Shown: piece by piece, positions 44,824 to 53,421 of the stretch
Layout of the letters: every line of letters starts with the position of its first letter
Numbering within the stretch: the first letter of the stretch is position 1
Origin: Metarhizobium sp017305935
GTDB lineage: Bacteria > Pseudomonadota > Alphaproteobacteria > Rhizobiales > Rhizobiaceae
Length of the DNA: 64,000 nucleotides
Reading direction: 5' to 3'
Assembly (NCBI RefSeq): GCF_029601685.1
Contig: NZ_JARRIR010000009.1
Location: forward strand, 62,001-126,000
Notes under the pieces: generated by a model
Database searches by the model: none
Told to the model about the DNA's origin: nothing
Seen by the model: only the letters and a program-made list of their open reading frames with translations
Translations under genes and position numbers: made by a program

Positions 44824-45048
44824 ATGAGCGAGCATCATACCGGACCGGTCGAGACCGGCGCGCCAATGAACTATTCGGAACATGAGAAGACCTATGACCT
44901 TTTCGTGCACGGCGCCAAATACGGCACAATGATCCTTGTGGTGCTGCTGATCGCCATGGCCGCCGGTTTCTTCACGGCGGCCGGCTTCTTCGGCGGGCTG
45001 GTGCTGTTCGTCATCCTGACCATCGCCGGTTTTGTGCTGCTGAAATAA
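44824..45048 (+). CDS. aa3-type cytochrome c oxidase subunit IV family protein
   Basis: A 74-residue protein: soluble N-terminus with MNYSEHEKTYDLFVHGAKYG, then one or two membrane segments to the C-terminus. This matches the short bacterial CoxIV family that associates with aa3 oxidase in Paracoccus and Rhodobacter. No ctaCDE genes are in the window. Two glycine-flanked hydrophobic runs fill residues 36-74. Confidence 0.82.
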   Translation: MSEHHTGPVETGAPMNYSEHEKTYDLFVHGAKYGTMILVVLLIAMAAGFFTAAGFFGGLVLFVILTIAGFVLLK

Positions 45049-45071
45049 GCGCCGATTTCGTTGATTGCCTG

Positions 45072-45105
45072 AAAGGCCATGGCAGGCGTCTGCCATGGCC
45101 TTTTC
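45072..45105. terminator. Strong bidirectional terminator
   Basis: A 14-bp perfect stem (AAAGGCCATGGCAG at 45072-45085, complement at 45090-45103) with a 4-nt loop and TTTT on the plus strand. It separates the CoxIV-like gene from the convergent TPR gene. Confidence 0.9.
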
Positions 45106-45182
45106 GTTGCGCCTGTTCAAAGCAAAACCGCCGCCGTGAGGGCCACGACGGCGGTTTGCGACAGGCTTCGATTGTCGAAGGC

Positions 45183-46055
45183 TCAGCTCGCGCCGCGGGT
45201 GCGGGCAAGTCCGTCCTTGGCGGGCGTATATTTCGGGTCGAGCTGCAGGGCGTGCGAATAGGATTTCCTGGCGCGCGCCATGTCGCCGCGCCGCTCGTAG
45301 ACCAGCGCCTGGTTGGCCCAGGATTCGGCATTGCTGCCGTTCAGCTCGATGGCGTGGTTGAAGTCGGCAAAGGCGTTGTCGTCGTCGTTCAGCGCGATGT
45401 AGGAAATGCCGCGGCCGTTGTAGGGCTCGGGCGAATTCGGCGACAGCGAAATCGCCTTGGCGAAATCCTCGATCGCCTTGGCGTGGTCCCCGCGCTTCTG
45501 GTAGATCAGGCCGCGATTGTGATAGGCGCGCCCATCCGTCGTATCGAGTTGGATCGCACGATTGAAATCGTTGAAGGCCTCGTCGATGCGGCCGGCCTGG
45601 CGATAGAGATTGCCGCGGCCGATATAGGCGACATCGTATTTCGGGTTGATCTGCAGCGCCATATTGTAATCGGCGGCCGCTTCCGCCTGCTTGCCCATGT
45701 TGCGATAGACCAGCGCCCGGTTGGCATAGGCCTGGTAGAATTTCGGGTTCATCTGCAGCGCGCGGCTGAAATCGTCGAGGGCGCGCTTGAACTGACCCGC
45801 GCGACCATAGGCGGAGCCACGGACATTATAGCCTTCCGGATCGGTCGGATTGCTGTTGATGACCGAGGACAGCGAGGCGATGTTCTGCTCCGAGCCCTGT
45901 TCGCGGTCGACCTTGATCATGTCGTCCGTCGAGGCCGTCTGGCAGCCGGAAAGCGCCAGGGCGGTCGCAAGCGTCATCGCCGCTGCGGGAACGAGCCGCG
46001 CGATGGACAAACGGAATGCGCCGGCGGTCGGGAGAGAAGCAGGTGTGGTGATCAT
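45183..46055 (-). CDS. Tetratricopeptide-repeat lipoprotein
   Basis: A 290-residue protein with a lipoprotein signal (ALALSGC, lipid-bearing Cys at 38) and at least six TPR units from about residue 70. Examples are AYANRALVYRNMGKQAEAAADYNMALQ-type repeats ending in NP or DP. It should sit in the cell envelope as a protein-binding scaffold (NlpI-like). ATG at 46055 is kept because the basic residues before the hydrophobic stretch are needed for a signal; an internal ATG at 45977 would remove them. It lies downstream of rpsU, separated by a terminator. Confidence 0.88.
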   Translation of the reverse strand: MITTPASLPTAGAFRLSIARLVPAAAMTLATALALSGCQTASTDDMIKVDREQGSEQNIASLSSVINSNPTDPEGYNVRGSAYGRAGQFKRALDDFSRALQMNPKFYQAYANRALVYRNMGKQAEAAADYNMALQINPKYDVAYIGRGNLYRQAGRIDEAFNDFNRAIQLDTTDGRAYHNRGLIYQKRGDHAKAIEDFAKAISLSPNSPEPYNGRGISYIALNDDDNAFADFNHAIELNGSNAESWANQALVYERRGDMARARKSYSHALQLDPKYTPAKDGLARTRGAS

Positions 46056-46123
46056 GTCAGCCCATCGTCAGGCTCGCGTCACAGGCGGCTCAACGCCGTC
46101 TCGTCCTCCGCGCGAGGGGAATC

Positions 46124-46150
46124 AAAAAAGCGGCGGCGACATCAGCCGCC
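46124..46150 (-). terminator. Terminator of rpsU
   Basis: On the minus strand GGCGGC (46150-46145) pairs with GCCGCC (46137-46132), followed by CGC and six T (46129-46124). Confidence 0.75.
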
Positions 46151-46192
46151 CCCGCCATTCATGCGAATTGATTACGTCGAAATGACGACCGA

Positions 46193-46423
46193 TCACCGAG
46201 CAGCCGGGCGGCCAGTAGCGATGAGGCCTTCGCGCTGGGCGCGCTTGCGTGCCAGCTTGCGGACGCGGCGAACGGCTTCGGCCTTTTCGCGGGCGCGCTT
46301 CTGGGAGGGCTTCTCGTAGTAGTCCCGCATCTTCATTTCGCGGAAAATGCCTTCGCGCTGCATTTTCTTCTTCAGGGCGCGGAGCGCCTGGTCGACATTG
46401 TTATCGCGGACAAGTACCTGCAC
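46193..46423 (-). CDS. rpsU: 30S ribosomal protein S21
   Basis: A 76-residue protein starting at GTG 46423 (VQVLVRDNNVDQALRALKKK), with FREMKMRDYYEKPSQKRARE and a very basic C-terminus. S21 binds the platform of the small ribosomal subunit near the anti-Shine-Dalgarno region. No ATG fits: the frame upstream contains no S21 sequence. Confidence 0.97.
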   Translation of the reverse strand: MQVLVRDNNVDQALRALKKKMQREGIFREMKMRDYYEKPSQKRAREKAEAVRRVRKLARKRAQREGLIATGRPAAR

Positions 46424-46735
46424 GTGAAATCCCGTTCCTTTGGTTTGGTTGATGCCGACGCCACAGTCAGGGATTGGGGCGAAGAGGCAATAAACATAAC
46501 GTTCGCACAAGCCGGAGCCGCGCGATTGGTTGAGCGGAGTATCAGATCGCTCCGGGAAAGTCCAGCCGTCCCATATCGTTCGCGCCGAAAAAACCGACCT
46601 CATGCCTTTTTGCGTCATTCGTGTCGAAAGCCTGGGGCGTATGCGTCGCAAAACAGCCGTTGTGTCGCGCGCGGATTTGCGATTTCTTGGCCCATCTTTT
46701 TCGGAACGGCCTCACTCACAGGAGTTGAAACGCCA
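46424..46735. other. Divergent rpsU/soxB intergenic region
   Basis: This 312-bp stretch contains no supportable gene. It must hold the promoters for rpsU (minus) and soxB (plus). A short imperfect palindrome around 46530-46555 (GAGCGGAG...CGCTCC) is visible, and AGGAG near 46720 is the soxB ribosome binding site. Confidence 0.6.
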
Positions 46736-47989
46736 ATGCAAAAATATTCGATTTTTGCCGTCGTCCGCGAGGCGATGCGCGGAAACAAGGGCTGGAAGGC
46801 GCAATGGACCTCGCCCGAGCCGCGCAAGGAATACGACGTCATCATCATCGGCGGCGGCGGCCACGGTCTGGGGGCCGCTTATTATCTCGCCAAGGAGCAC
46901 GGCATCACCAATGTCGCAGTGCTGGAAAAGGGCTGGATCGGCGGCGGCAATACCGGCCGCAACACCACCATCATCCGTTCGAATTACCTCTACGAAGAGA
47001 GCATGGACATCTACGAACATGCGCTCAAGCTGTGGGAGGGTCTGAGCCAGGATCTGAACTACAACGTCATGTATTCGCCGCGCGGCGTGATGATGCTGTC
47101 GCATTCGGTCCATGACCAGCAGTCGTTCAAGCGCCACGTCAACGCCAACCGCCTCTACGGCATCGACAACGAATGGATGACGCCGGAGCAGGCCAAGGCC
47201 TATTGCCCGCCGCTCGACATCTCCAAGTCGGCGCGCTATCCGATCAATGGCGCTGCCCTGCAGCGGCGCGGCGGCACCGCCCGCCACGACGCCGTTGCCT
47301 GGGGTTATGCCCGTGGCGCGTCGGATCGCGGCGTCCATATCATCCAGAACTGCGAAGTCACCGGCATCCGCCGCGGCCCCGATGGCGCCGTCCTCGGCGT
47401 CGAGACCAATCGCGGCTTCATCGGTGCGAAGAAGATCGGCGTTTCCGCCGCCGGCCATACCTCGGTCGTCATGAACATGGCCGATGTGCGCGTGCCGCTG
47501 CAATCGAGCCCCTTGCAGGCGCTGGTGTCCGAACCGCTGAAGCCGATCTTCCCCTGCGTGGTCATGTCGAACACGGTGCATGCCTATATCTCGCAGTCGG
47601 ACAAGGGCGAACTGGTGATCGGCGCGGGCACCGACCAGTACAATTCCTATTCCCAGACCGGCGGCATCCAGATCATCACCCATACGCTGGACGCCATCTG
47701 CGAATTGTTCCCGATGTTCCGCCGCGTCAAGATGATGCGCCAATGGGGCGGCATCGTCGACAACACCCCGGATCGTTCCGCCATCCAGGGCGTGACGCCG
47801 GTGAAAAACCTGTTCGTCAATTGCGGCTGGGGCACCGGCGGCTTCAAGGCGACGCCGGGTTCGGCGCATCTCTTCGCGCATCTGATCGCCCGCGGCGAGC
47901 CACACCGGCTGGCGGCCGGCCTGACGCTCGACCGCTTCCGCACCGGACGCCTGATCGACGAAGCCGCCGCCGCGGCCGTGGCGCATTGA
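46736..47989 (+). CDS. soxB: Sarcosine oxidase beta subunit
   Basis: A 417-residue flavoprotein subunit of heterotetrameric sarcosine oxidase, which demethylates sarcosine to glycine. The FAD dinucleotide motif is DVIIIGGGGHGLGAAYYL, and the C-terminal GWGTGGFKATPGSAHLFAH is family-typical. Covalent FMN attaches to a His in this subunit in characterised enzymes. ATG at 46736 follows AGGAG by 11 bases and fits the family N-terminus MQKYSIFAVVREA. First gene of soxBDAG. Confidence 0.96.
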   Translation: MQKYSIFAVVREAMRGNKGWKAQWTSPEPRKEYDVIIIGGGGHGLGAAYYLAKEHGITNVAVLEKGWIGGGNTGRNTTIIRSNYLYEESMDIYEHALKLWEGLSQDLNYNVMYSPRGVMMLSHSVHDQQSFKRHVNANRLYGIDNEWMTPEQAKAYCPPLDISKSARYPINGAALQRRGGTARHDAVAWGYARGASDRGVHIIQNCEVTGIRRGPDGAVLGVETNRGFIGAKKIGVSAAGHTSVVMNMADVRVPLQSSPLQALVSEPLKPIFPCVVMSNTVHAYISQSDKGELVIGAGTDQYNSYSQTGGIQIITHTLDAICELFPMFRRVKMMRQWGGIVDNTPDRSAIQGVTPVKNLFVNCGWGTGGFKATPGSAHLFAHLIARGEPHRLAAGLTLDRFRTGRLIDEAAAAAVAH

Positions 47990-48000
47990 GGGATTTCGAC

Positions 48001-48342
48001 ATGCTGCTCATCCATTGCCCCTATTGTGGTGAAGACCGCTCCGAACTGGAGTTCCGCGGCGCCGGCGACGCGCATATCGCGCGCCCGACCAACATGGCCG
48101 ACATTTCCGACGCGGAATTCGAGGCCTTCTTCTTCCTTCGCCAGAACCCGAAGGGAATCATCTACGAGCGCTGGCGCCATATCCATGGCTGCGGCCGCTT
48201 CTTCAATGCGGTCCGCGACACCGTCAGCGACCGGTTCATCAAGACCTACAAGGCAGGCGAGCCGAAGCCGGATATAAACGCCGCGCCGGCCACCGACGCC
48301 AAGGTCGAGACCTACGAGGCCCTGGAAGGAGACGCCCGATGA
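48001..48342 (+). CDS. soxD: Sarcosine oxidase delta subunit
   Basis: A 113-residue zinc-binding subunit: CPYCGEDR (Cys6, Cys9) and HIHGCGRFFN (His62, Cys64) supply the metal ligands, and RPTNMADISDAEFEAFFFLR is conserved. GAGGGA precedes ATG 48001. It overlaps soxA by 4 bp. Confidence 0.96.
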   Translation: MLLIHCPYCGEDRSELEFRGAGDAHIARPTNMADISDAEFEAFFFLRQNPKGIIYERWRHIHGCGRFFNAVRDTVSDRFIKTYKAGEPKPDINAAPATDAKVETYEALEGDAR

Positions 48343-51332
48343 GCGGCGCCAATCGTATCACGGGCAAGGGCCGGCTGACGCCCGCCCGCACCGTCCGTTT
48401 CACATTCGACGGCAAGAGCTACACCGCGCTTCAGGGCGATACCGTCGCCTCGGCGCTGCTGGCGCATGGCGTGCATCTGCTTGGCCGCTCGTTCAAGTAT
48501 CACCGACCGCGCGGCATCCTCTCGGCCGGCCCGGAAGAGCCGAATGCACTGCTCGACATTTCCCGCGATTCCGCCCGTCGCCAGCCGAACGTGCGCGCCA
48601 GCGTCCAGGAAGTCTTCGACGGCATGAAGGCCGAGTCGCAGAACCGCTGGCCGTCGCTCTCCTTCGACATCGGCGGCATCAACAACCTGATGTCGCCCTT
48701 CTTCGGCGCCGGTTTCTACTACAAGACCTTCATGTGGCCGAAGAAGGCCTGGCATTCCATCTATGAGCCCTTCATCCGCCGCGCCGCCGGTCTGGGCGTT
48801 GCGCCCACCGAGGCCGATCCGGATCATTATGCCGGTCGTTACGCCCATTGCGACGTGCTGGTCGTCGGTGCCGGCGTCTCCGGTCTTTCCGCGGCGCTTG
48901 CCGCGGCTGAAACCGGCGCTGAGGTCATGCTTGTCGACGAACAGCCGGAAGTCGGCGGCGCGCTGCATTTCGATGCCGGCGTCACCATCGACGGGCAGCC
49001 GGGTTACGACTGGGCGCAGGCGACGGTCGCCAGGCTCCAGGCCATGGACAATGTGAAGGTCCTGACCCGTACCACGGCCTTCGGCTACTACAACCACAAT
49101 TTCGTGGCGCTGGTGGAACGGGTCACCGATCATCTGGCCAGCCCAGACCGCCGCACGGCGCGCGAGCGCATGTGGCAGGTGCGTGCCAAGCGCGTCATCG
49201 TTGCCGCCGGCGCGATCGAGCGCCACATGGTGTTCGCCAACAACGACCGTCCCGGCATCATGCTGGCTTCGGCGGCGCGCACCTTCATCAACCATTTCGG
49301 TGTTGCCGTCGGTTCGAAGATCGGCGTCTACACCGCCCATGATTCGGCTTATGAAGCGGCCTTCGACCTGCGCCGCGCCGGCGTTTCCATCGCCGCCATC
49401 GTCGATACGCGCGACAATCCGGGGACCGGCGTGCTCGCCGAAGCCCGTTCGCTCGGCATCGATGTCCTCACCGGCCATTCGGTGACGGATACCTCGGGCA
49501 AGCTGCGCGTCTCGGCCATGCATGTGACGCGAAACGGCGGCGGCGCGGTGCGCAAGATCCCGGTCGACGCGCTGATCGTCTCTTCCGGCTGGACGCCGTC
49601 GGTGCATCTGTTCTCGCAGTCGCGTGGCAAGCTGCGTTTCGATGCCGCGACCCAGCGCTTCCTGCCGGACACCTATGCGCAGAACATGGTCTGCGTCGGC
49701 GCCTGCAACGGCACCGACGATCTGCAGGCGGCCATCGACGAGGCGGTTTCCGCCGGTGTCTCGATGGCGCGGGAAGCCGGCATCGACGGTTCGGCGTCGA
49801 CCTCGCCGCGCGGCGAGGCGCGCTTCGCCTGGACCGGCGGCATGCTGGGCGCGGGCGAAGGCGCGGGCGCAGATACGACCGTGAAGGCTTTCATCGACTT
49901 CCAGCACGACGTCTGCGCCAAGGATATCCGTCTGGCGGTGCGCGAGGGCATGCATTCCATCGAGCATATCAAGCGCTTCACCACCAACGGCATGGCCTCC
50001 GACCAGGGCAAGCTGTCGAACATGCACGGCCTGGCGATCGCCGCCGAGGCGCTCGACCGGCCGATCCCGCAGGTGGGCCTCACCACCTTCCGCCAGCCCT
50101 ACACGCCGGTCACCTTCGGCGCGCTGATCAGCCATTCGCGTGGCGATCTGTTCGATCCGGCTCGCAAGACGCCGATGCATGCCTGGGAAGAGGCGCATGG
50201 CGCCGAATTCGAGGATGTCGGCAACTGGAAGCGCGCTTGGTATTACCCGCGCGCCGGCGAGACCATGCATGAGGCGGTCAACCGCGAATGCAGGACGGTG
50301 CGCACTGTTGCCGGCGTCTTCGACGCCTCGACGCTCGGCAAGATCGAGGTCGTCGGCCCGGATGCCGCCGCCTTCCTCAACCTGATGTACACCAATGCCT
50401 GGGATACGTTGAAGCCAGGCCGCTGCCGTTACGGCATCATGACCCGCGAGGACGGCTTCGTCTATGACGACGGCGTCGTCGGGCGACTGGCCGAGGATCG
50501 TTTCCATGTGACCACCACCACCGGCGGGGCGCCGCGCGTGCTGCAGCACATGGAAGACTATCTGCAAACCGAGTTCCCGCATCTGAACGTCTGGCTGACC
50601 TCGACCACCGAGCAATGGGCGGTCATCGCCGTCCAGGGCCCGAAGGCGCGTGAGATCATCGCGCCGCTGGTCGAAGGCATCGATCTTTCGCCGGAAGCCA
50701 TGCCGCATATGAGCGTGGCCGAAGGCAAGATTTGCGGCGTGCCGACCCGTCTGTTCCGCATGTCGTTCACCGGCGACATGGGCTTCGAAGTCAACGTGCC
50801 CGCCGACTACGGCCAGGCGATCTGGGAAGCGATCTGGGCGAGAGCCGAGCCGATGGGCGCCTGCGTCTACGGCACCGAGACCATGCACGTGTTGCGCGCC
50901 GAGAAGGGCTACATCATCGTCGGCCAGGATACGGACGGCACGGTGACACCGGAAGATGCTGGCGTGGGCTGGGCCGTGTCCAAGAAAAAGACGGACTTCG
51001 TCGGTATTCGCGGCCTCAAGCGCCCCGATCTGGTGAAGGAAGGCCGCAAGCAGTTGGTCGGCATCACCACCAAGGATCCGCATGTGGTGCTGGAGGAAGG
51101 CGCGCAGGTCGTCGCCGATCCGAACCAGCCGAAGCCGATGACCATGCTCGGTCACGTCACCTCGTCCTACTGGTCGGAGAATTGCGGGCGTTCCATCGCT
51201 TTCGCATTGATTGCCGGCGGACGGGCGAAGATGGGGCAGACGCTCTATGTGCCGATGCCGGACAGGACGATCCCCGTCGAAGTGACGGATCTGGTGTTCT
51301 TTGACAAGGAAGGGGGCCGCATCAATGGCTGA
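48339..51332 (+). CDS. soxA: Sarcosine oxidase alpha subunit
   Basis: A 997-residue subunit. Residues 15-110 resemble a 2Fe-2S-like domain without obvious cluster cysteines, about 165-420 is an NAD-binding pyridine-nucleotide-disulphide-type domain (VLVVGAGVSGLSAALAAAET). From about 600 onward is a glycine-cleavage T-like domain that binds tetrahydrofolate and traps the formaldehyde equivalent. It overlaps soxD (ATGA) upstream and soxG by 8 bp downstream. Confidence 0.96.
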   Translation: MSGANRITGKGRLTPARTVRFTFDGKSYTALQGDTVASALLAHGVHLLGRSFKYHRPRGILSAGPEEPNALLDISRDSARRQPNVRASVQEVFDGMKAESQNRWPSLSFDIGGINNLMSPFFGAGFYYKTFMWPKKAWHSIYEPFIRRAAGLGVAPTEADPDHYAGRYAHCDVLVVGAGVSGLSAALAAAETGAEVMLVDEQPEVGGALHFDAGVTIDGQPGYDWAQATVARLQAMDNVKVLTRTTAFGYYNHNFVALVERVTDHLASPDRRTARERMWQVRAKRVIVAAGAIERHMVFANNDRPGIMLASAARTFINHFGVAVGSKIGVYTAHDSAYEAAFDLRRAGVSIAAIVDTRDNPGTGVLAEARSLGIDVLTGHSVTDTSGKLRVSAMHVTRNGGGAVRKIPVDALIVSSGWTPSVHLFSQSRGKLRFDAATQRFLPDTYAQNMVCVGACNGTDDLQAAIDEAVSAGVSMAREAGIDGSASTSPRGEARFAWTGGMLGAGEGAGADTTVKAFIDFQHDVCAKDIRLAVREGMHSIEHIKRFTTNGMASDQGKLSNMHGLAIAAEALDRPIPQVGLTTFRQPYTPVTFGALISHSRGDLFDPARKTPMHAWEEAHGAEFEDVGNWKRAWYYPRAGETMHEAVNRECRTVRTVAGVFDASTLGKIEVVGPDAAAFLNLMYTNAWDTLKPGRCRYGIMTREDGFVYDDGVVGRLAEDRFHVTTTTGGAPRVLQHMEDYLQTEFPHLNVWLTSTTEQWAVIAVQGPKAREIIAPLVEGIDLSPEAMPHMSVAEGKICGVPTRLFRMSFTGDMGFEVNVPADYGQAIWEAIWARAEPMGACVYGTETMHVLRAEKGYIIVGQDTDGTVTPEDAGVGWAVSKKKTDFVGIRGLKRPDLVKEGRKQLVGITTKDPHVVLEEGAQVVADPNQPKPMTMLGHVTSSYWSENCGRSIAFALIAGGRAKMGQTLYVPMPDRTIPVEVTDLVFFDKEGGRING

Positions 51333-51879
51333 TCAGACCCAAGCGCTCCGCCGTGAGCCGCTCGCAAATGCCCATGGCGGCTCCGGCGGCGTGCGCCTTA
51401 CGCCGGCCAAGCCCGCCAGCCGCATCTCGCTGCGTGCCAAGGCAGACGCCGTCGGCGCCCTGTCCTCGGCGCTCGGCCTCGACCTTCCGATCCGCGCGAG
51501 CGCCTCGGCCATCTCCAATGGCCGCATGGCGTTGTGGCTCGGCCCGGACGAATGGCTTGTGATCGACGAGAACGGCGCCGATCTGATGGCCGCCGCCGCA
51601 TCCGCTGGCGCGATGCATTCGGCGACGGACGTCTCGCATCGCAACACGGCGATCATCGTTTCCGGCCCCGGCGCGGCAACCGCGATCAACAGCGGCTGCC
51701 CGCAGGATCTGTCGCTGAAGGCCTGCCCGGTCGGAAAATGCTCGCGCACCATCTTCGGCAAGGCGGAGATCGTGCTGCTGCGCATGTCGGAAGATACGTT
51801 CCGCGTCGAATGCTGGCGCTCCTTCTCGCCCTTCGTCTTCGGCCTTCTGGCCGAAGGGGCGGAAGACGCGGCGCAGTAA
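51325..51879 (+). CDS. soxG: Sarcosine oxidase gamma subunit
   Basis: A 184-residue subunit with family blocks LWLGPDEWLVI, ATDVSHRNTAIIVSGPGA and FRVECWRSFSPFVFGLL. ATG 51325 lies within the end of soxA. It completes the soxBDAG operon and is followed by a strong terminator. Confidence 0.94.
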   Translation: MADQTQALRREPLANAHGGSGGVRLTPAKPASRISLRAKADAVGALSSALGLDLPIRASASAISNGRMALWLGPDEWLVIDENGADLMAAAASAGAMHSATDVSHRNTAIIVSGPGAATAINSGCPQDLSLKACPVGKCSRTIFGKAEIVLLRMSEDTFRVECWRSFSPFVFGLLAEGAEDAAQ

Positions 51880-51895
51880 AAGAGCGGCGCGCATG

Positions 51896-51932
51896 AAAAA
51901 GGCCCCGAGGCAAAGTGCTTCGGGGCCTTTTT
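51896..51932 (+). terminator. Terminator of soxBDAG
   Basis: A 13-bp stem (51896-51908 with 51920-51932) includes GGCCCCGA/TCGGGGCC and ends in TTTTT. Confidence 0.92.
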
Positions 51933-51952
51933 GCTGGAACTTCCAATACCTG

Positions 51953-52055
51953 GAGCATTTCCGGACGGAAAACCGCTACACACTTTTCCTGGAAATGCTC
52001 GATCCCTTGTTTACGCATTTCCGGACGGAAAACCGCTACACACTTTTCCTGGAAA
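51953..52055. repeat. Tandem pair of palindromic intergenic repeats
   Basis: Two identical 41-bp blocks (51955-51995 and 52015-52055; GCATTTCCGGACGGAAAACC ... CTGGAAA) are spaced 60 bp start to start. Each is itself a loose palindrome with arms like GCATTTCC and GGAAATGC. They lie between the sox terminator and the takP-like stop. Confidence 0.9.
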
Positions 52056-52059
52056 AGCT

Positions 52060-53166
52060 CTATAGCTTGCCGGCGCGCTGCTGGATCATCATGAACGTAT
52101 CGAACGTGTATTCGGCGAGCTGCATCCAGAGATAACCTTCCTTCTTGAACGCGACCTGGTCGTCGTAGATTTTCTTGAAGGTGGGGTTGCCGGCCGAGAT
52201 TTCCGCATAGACGCTCTGCGCGGCGGTATAGGCGGCCTCGAGGATCTCCTGGCTGAAGGGGCGCAGCACCGTGCCTTCGCCGACGAGCTGCTTGACCGCC
52301 AGCGGGTTCTTCATGTCGTATTTCGCCATCATGCTGGTATTGGCGAAGGCGCAGGCATCGGAGAGCACGCCCTGATAGGCCTTGGGCAGGCCATTCCATT
52401 TTTCCAGGTTGACGAAGGTATGGATGACCGGACCGCCTTCCCAGAAGGCCGGGTAATAATAATACTTGGCGACCTTGTTGAAGCCGAGCTTGTGGTCGTC
52501 ATAAGGGCCGACCCATTCGGCGGCGTCGATGGTGCCCTTTTCCAGCGCCGGATAGATGTCGCCGCCGGCGATCTGCTGCGGGATGACGCCAAGCTTTTCC
52601 ACCACCTTGCCGGCGAGGCCGGCGATGCGCATCTTCAAGCCTTTGAGATCGTCGAGCGTGTTGATCTCCTTGCGGAACCAGCCGCCCATCTGCGCGCCGG
52701 TATTGCCGGAAATCATGCCATAGAGATTGTGGGTGGCGTAAAATTCGTTGAGCAGCTTGTTGCCGTTGCCTTCGTAGAACCAGGAATTGGTCAGGCGGGC
52801 ATTGAGGCCGAAGGGGATCGCCGTGCCGATGGCGAAGGTCGGATCCTTGCCGACGTAATAATAGGAGCAGGTGTGGCACATCTCGACCGAGCCTTCGCCG
52901 ACCGCATCCGCCGCCTGCAGGCCCGGGACGATTTCGCCGGCGGCGAAGACCTGGATGTCGAAATTGCCGTCGGTGGCGTCGGAGACATGCTTGGCCAGAT
53001 CCACGGCGCCGCCATAGATCGTATCGAGGCTCTTGGGAAATGACGACGTCAGTCGCCAGGTGATCTTCGGGGCCTGCTGCGCGATCGCGGGTGCGGCAAG
53101 CACTGCCGCGCCTGCTGCGCCGACACTGGCCACGCCCGCTTTCTTGATGAATGAACGACGATCCAT
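52060..53166 (-). CDS. TRAP substrate-binding protein, TakP-like (2-oxo acid type)
   Basis: A 368-residue periplasmic binding protein with a twin-arginine-type signal (RRSFIKK at 3-9, cleavage near APAIAQ-QA). Its sequence closely follows what I recall of Rhodobacter TakP, which binds 2-oxo acids with Na+: ITWRLTSSFPKSLDTIYGGA, GNTGAQMGGWFRKE, QQIAGGDIYPALEKGTIDA and EWVGPYDDHKLGF. It has no adjacent permease genes; the orphan DctQ/DctM pair 8 kb away is the natural partner. ATG 53166 gives the full signal. Confidence 0.92.
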   Translation of the reverse strand: MDRRSFIKKAGVASVGAAGAAVLAAPAIAQQAPKITWRLTSSFPKSLDTIYGGAVDLAKHVSDATDGNFDIQVFAAGEIVPGLQAADAVGEGSVEMCHTCSYYYVGKDPTFAIGTAIPFGLNARLTNSWFYEGNGNKLLNEFYATHNLYGMISGNTGAQMGGWFRKEINTLDDLKGLKMRIAGLAGKVVEKLGVIPQQIAGGDIYPALEKGTIDAAEWVGPYDDHKLGFNKVAKYYYYPAFWEGGPVIHTFVNLEKWNGLPKAYQGVLSDACAFANTSMMAKYDMKNPLAVKQLVGEGTVLRPFSQEILEAAYTAAQSVYAEISAGNPTFKKIYDDQVAFKKEGYLWMQLAEYTFDTFMMIQQRAGKL

Positions 53167-53421
53167 GACTTACCTCCCAGTTGCGCGCCCTCGTCCCTCG
53201 CGCTGGCCCGTGGGGCGAGCTAAACACGTTGCCCGCCCGGTTTCAAGCGTTGAAACCATTATTGTTTTTGCCCAAAATTCGAGCATGCGGCAGGCTGCGT
53301 CGATCCCGTTTCCCCACCGCCGCCAGCGGCGCCCCGCACGCTTTGCAAAAACGGGCAGTTGACTTGGGCAGCGATCTGGCATCACAACGAACCGGCAATT
53401 CGAAAGACCTGCGGAGCAGAC

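Noticed and set aside
48312..51155. A 947-codon minus-strand frame opposite soxA
   Set aside because: It is a codon-composition shadow of soxA; sequence is His/Arg/Asp-rich without domains.
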